Under the pieces are notes generated by a model. It made no database searches. It saw only the letters and a program-made list of their open reading frames with translations, and was not told where the DNA came from. Made by a program: the position numbers and the translations under genes. A stretch of 7,783 bases of DNA from Rhodoferax sp. (lineage in GTDB: Bacteria > Pseudomonadota > Gammaproteobacteria > Burkholderiales > Burkholderiaceae_C). The DNA lies in contig JAURGS010000121.1 in assembly GCA_030833685.1 (NCBI GenBank), forward strand, positions 1 to 7,783, written 5' to 3'. Shown in pieces: positions 7,265 to 7,783 of this stretch; the first letter of the stretch is position 1; each line of letters opens with the position of its first letter.

Positions 7265-7783
7265 GATTGAACCCCTTTGAAGAGCGTCGAAAAGTTGGCA
7301 CTCGTGATCTCGGCGATCTCCTGCACGGACCTGTTGCGACAACGCGCCAGTTCGGCAGCCACCAGCGGCACATAGCCCGGATGGTTGGTTTTTCCTCGGT
7401 GAGGGACTGGCGCCAAATAGGGGCTGTCGGTCTCAATCAAGAGCCGATCCAGCGGCACGGTGGCAGCGATATCACGCAAATCCTGAGCGCTCTTGAAGGT
7501 CAGAATGCCAGAAAACGAGATGTAAAAACCCAGCTCAAGCGCCTCTTTGGCCGTCTGCGCGCTTTCCGTGAAGCAATGAAACACGCCGCCTGCGCTTGCA
7601 GCCGAGCCATCTTCACCCTCTTCTCGCAGGATGCGCAAGGTGTCTTCAGCGGCGCTGCGGGTGTGGATCACCAACGGCTTGGCCAGGATCCTGGCAGCCT
7701 GAATATGACGGCGAAAACGATCGCGCTGCCATGCCATGTCCTGCACGCTGCGTCCGTTAAGGCGGTAGTAGTCCAGGCCGGTT
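7261..7783 (-). CDS. TatD-family metal-dependent hydrolase (YcfH-like), 5' end cut by the right window edge
   Basis: This frame is open to the right edge and shows the last 173 residues of a protein usually about 260-270 long, so roughly the first 90 residues, including the HxH metal motif, are missing. The visible part begins TGLDYYRLNGRS, matching the family block GETGLDYY, whose metal-binding Glu lies just past the edge. It then has LVIHTR (His at 7663-7665), VFHCFTES (His at 7576-7578), LGFYISFSGILTFK, and IETDSPYLAPVPHRGKTNHP (Asp at 7426-7428). The later metal ligands are therefore intact. The family has a TIM-barrel fold and shows divalent-metal DNase activity (3'-5' exonuclease in studied members). 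The YcfH-like branch is the closest match by eye, rather than twin-arginine-operon TatD itself. A GTG at 7746 is not the real start, because conserved sequence continues upstream. Its stop overlaps the start of the ankyrin gene. Confidence 0.94.
   Translation of the reverse strand, partial: TGLDYYRLNGRSVQDMAWQRDRFRRHIQAARILAKPLVIHTRSAAEDTLRILREEGEDGSAASAGGVFHCFTESAQTAKEALELGFYISFSGILTFKSAQDLRDIAATVPLDRLLIETDSPYLAPVPHRGKTNHPGYVPLVAAELARCRNRSVQEIAEITSANFSTLFKGVQS
7272..7278 (-). promoter_or_regulatory. Ribosome binding site that fixes the ankyrin gene start
   Basis: AAAGGGG on the minus strand lies inside the last codons of tatD, seven bases before GTG 7264. It is the strongest Shine-Dalgarno-like sequence in the window and favours the GTGA overlap start over a TTG at 7342 deep inside tatD. 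It implies that the ankyrin protein is translated independently of, or by re-initiation after, tatD. Confidence 0.7.

Noticed and set aside
6581..7342. A longer ankyrin frame starting at TTG 7342
   Set aside because: It would overlap tatD by about 80 bases and place 26 non-conserved-looking residues before the signal peptide. GTG 7264 has a strong ribosome site and a GTGA junction.

Overview
The window reads as ordinary chromosomal housekeeping DNA from a GC-rich proteobacterium. It is most likely a betaproteobacterium of the order Burkholderiales. That placement is inferred from protein style: the PurL N-terminus reads HISLFEGANALSDFR, and the methionine aminopeptidase has the longer NYAPAGHKPYPKS loop where E. 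coli has a shorter one. No rRNA, tRNA, CRISPR array, transposase or phage gene was seen.

From left to right, positions 1-3000 (minus strand) hold the first 1000 residues of purL, the large single-chain FGAM synthase of purine biosynthesis. Its C-terminal glutaminase domain lies beyond the left edge. Positions 3001-3132 are a compact divergent control region. It holds a putative purL promoter and a short leader with a small hairpin beside a seven-G run. It also holds an extended -10 promoter so close to the map start codon that the map mRNA is probably leaderless. Positions 3133-6553 (plus strand) hold map (type I methionine aminopeptidase) and glnD (PII uridylyltransferase/uridylyl-removing enzyme), which overlap by 8 bases and look like one translationally coupled operon. 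After a 27-base convergent gap, positions 6581-7264 (minus strand) encode a small exported ankyrin-repeat protein. Its GTG start overlaps the stop of the upstream tatD-family metal-dependent hydrolase gene (7261 to beyond the right edge) in a GTGA junction.

The functions are protein N-terminal maturation, nitrogen-status signalling, purine synthesis, and a TatD-type nuclease or hydrolase cotranslated with a secreted ankyrin protein of unknown role. PurL consumes glutamine and GlnD senses it, so both flanks of the divergent promoter touch glutamine metabolism, although nothing in the sequence shows shared regulation.

I found no convincing undescribed system. The points most worth checking are the probable leaderless start of map, the TTG start of purL, and an extremely AT-rich patch with a perfect 16-base palindrome inside the signal-peptide codons of the ankyrin gene. 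The tight tatD/ankyrin coupling is also worth a look.
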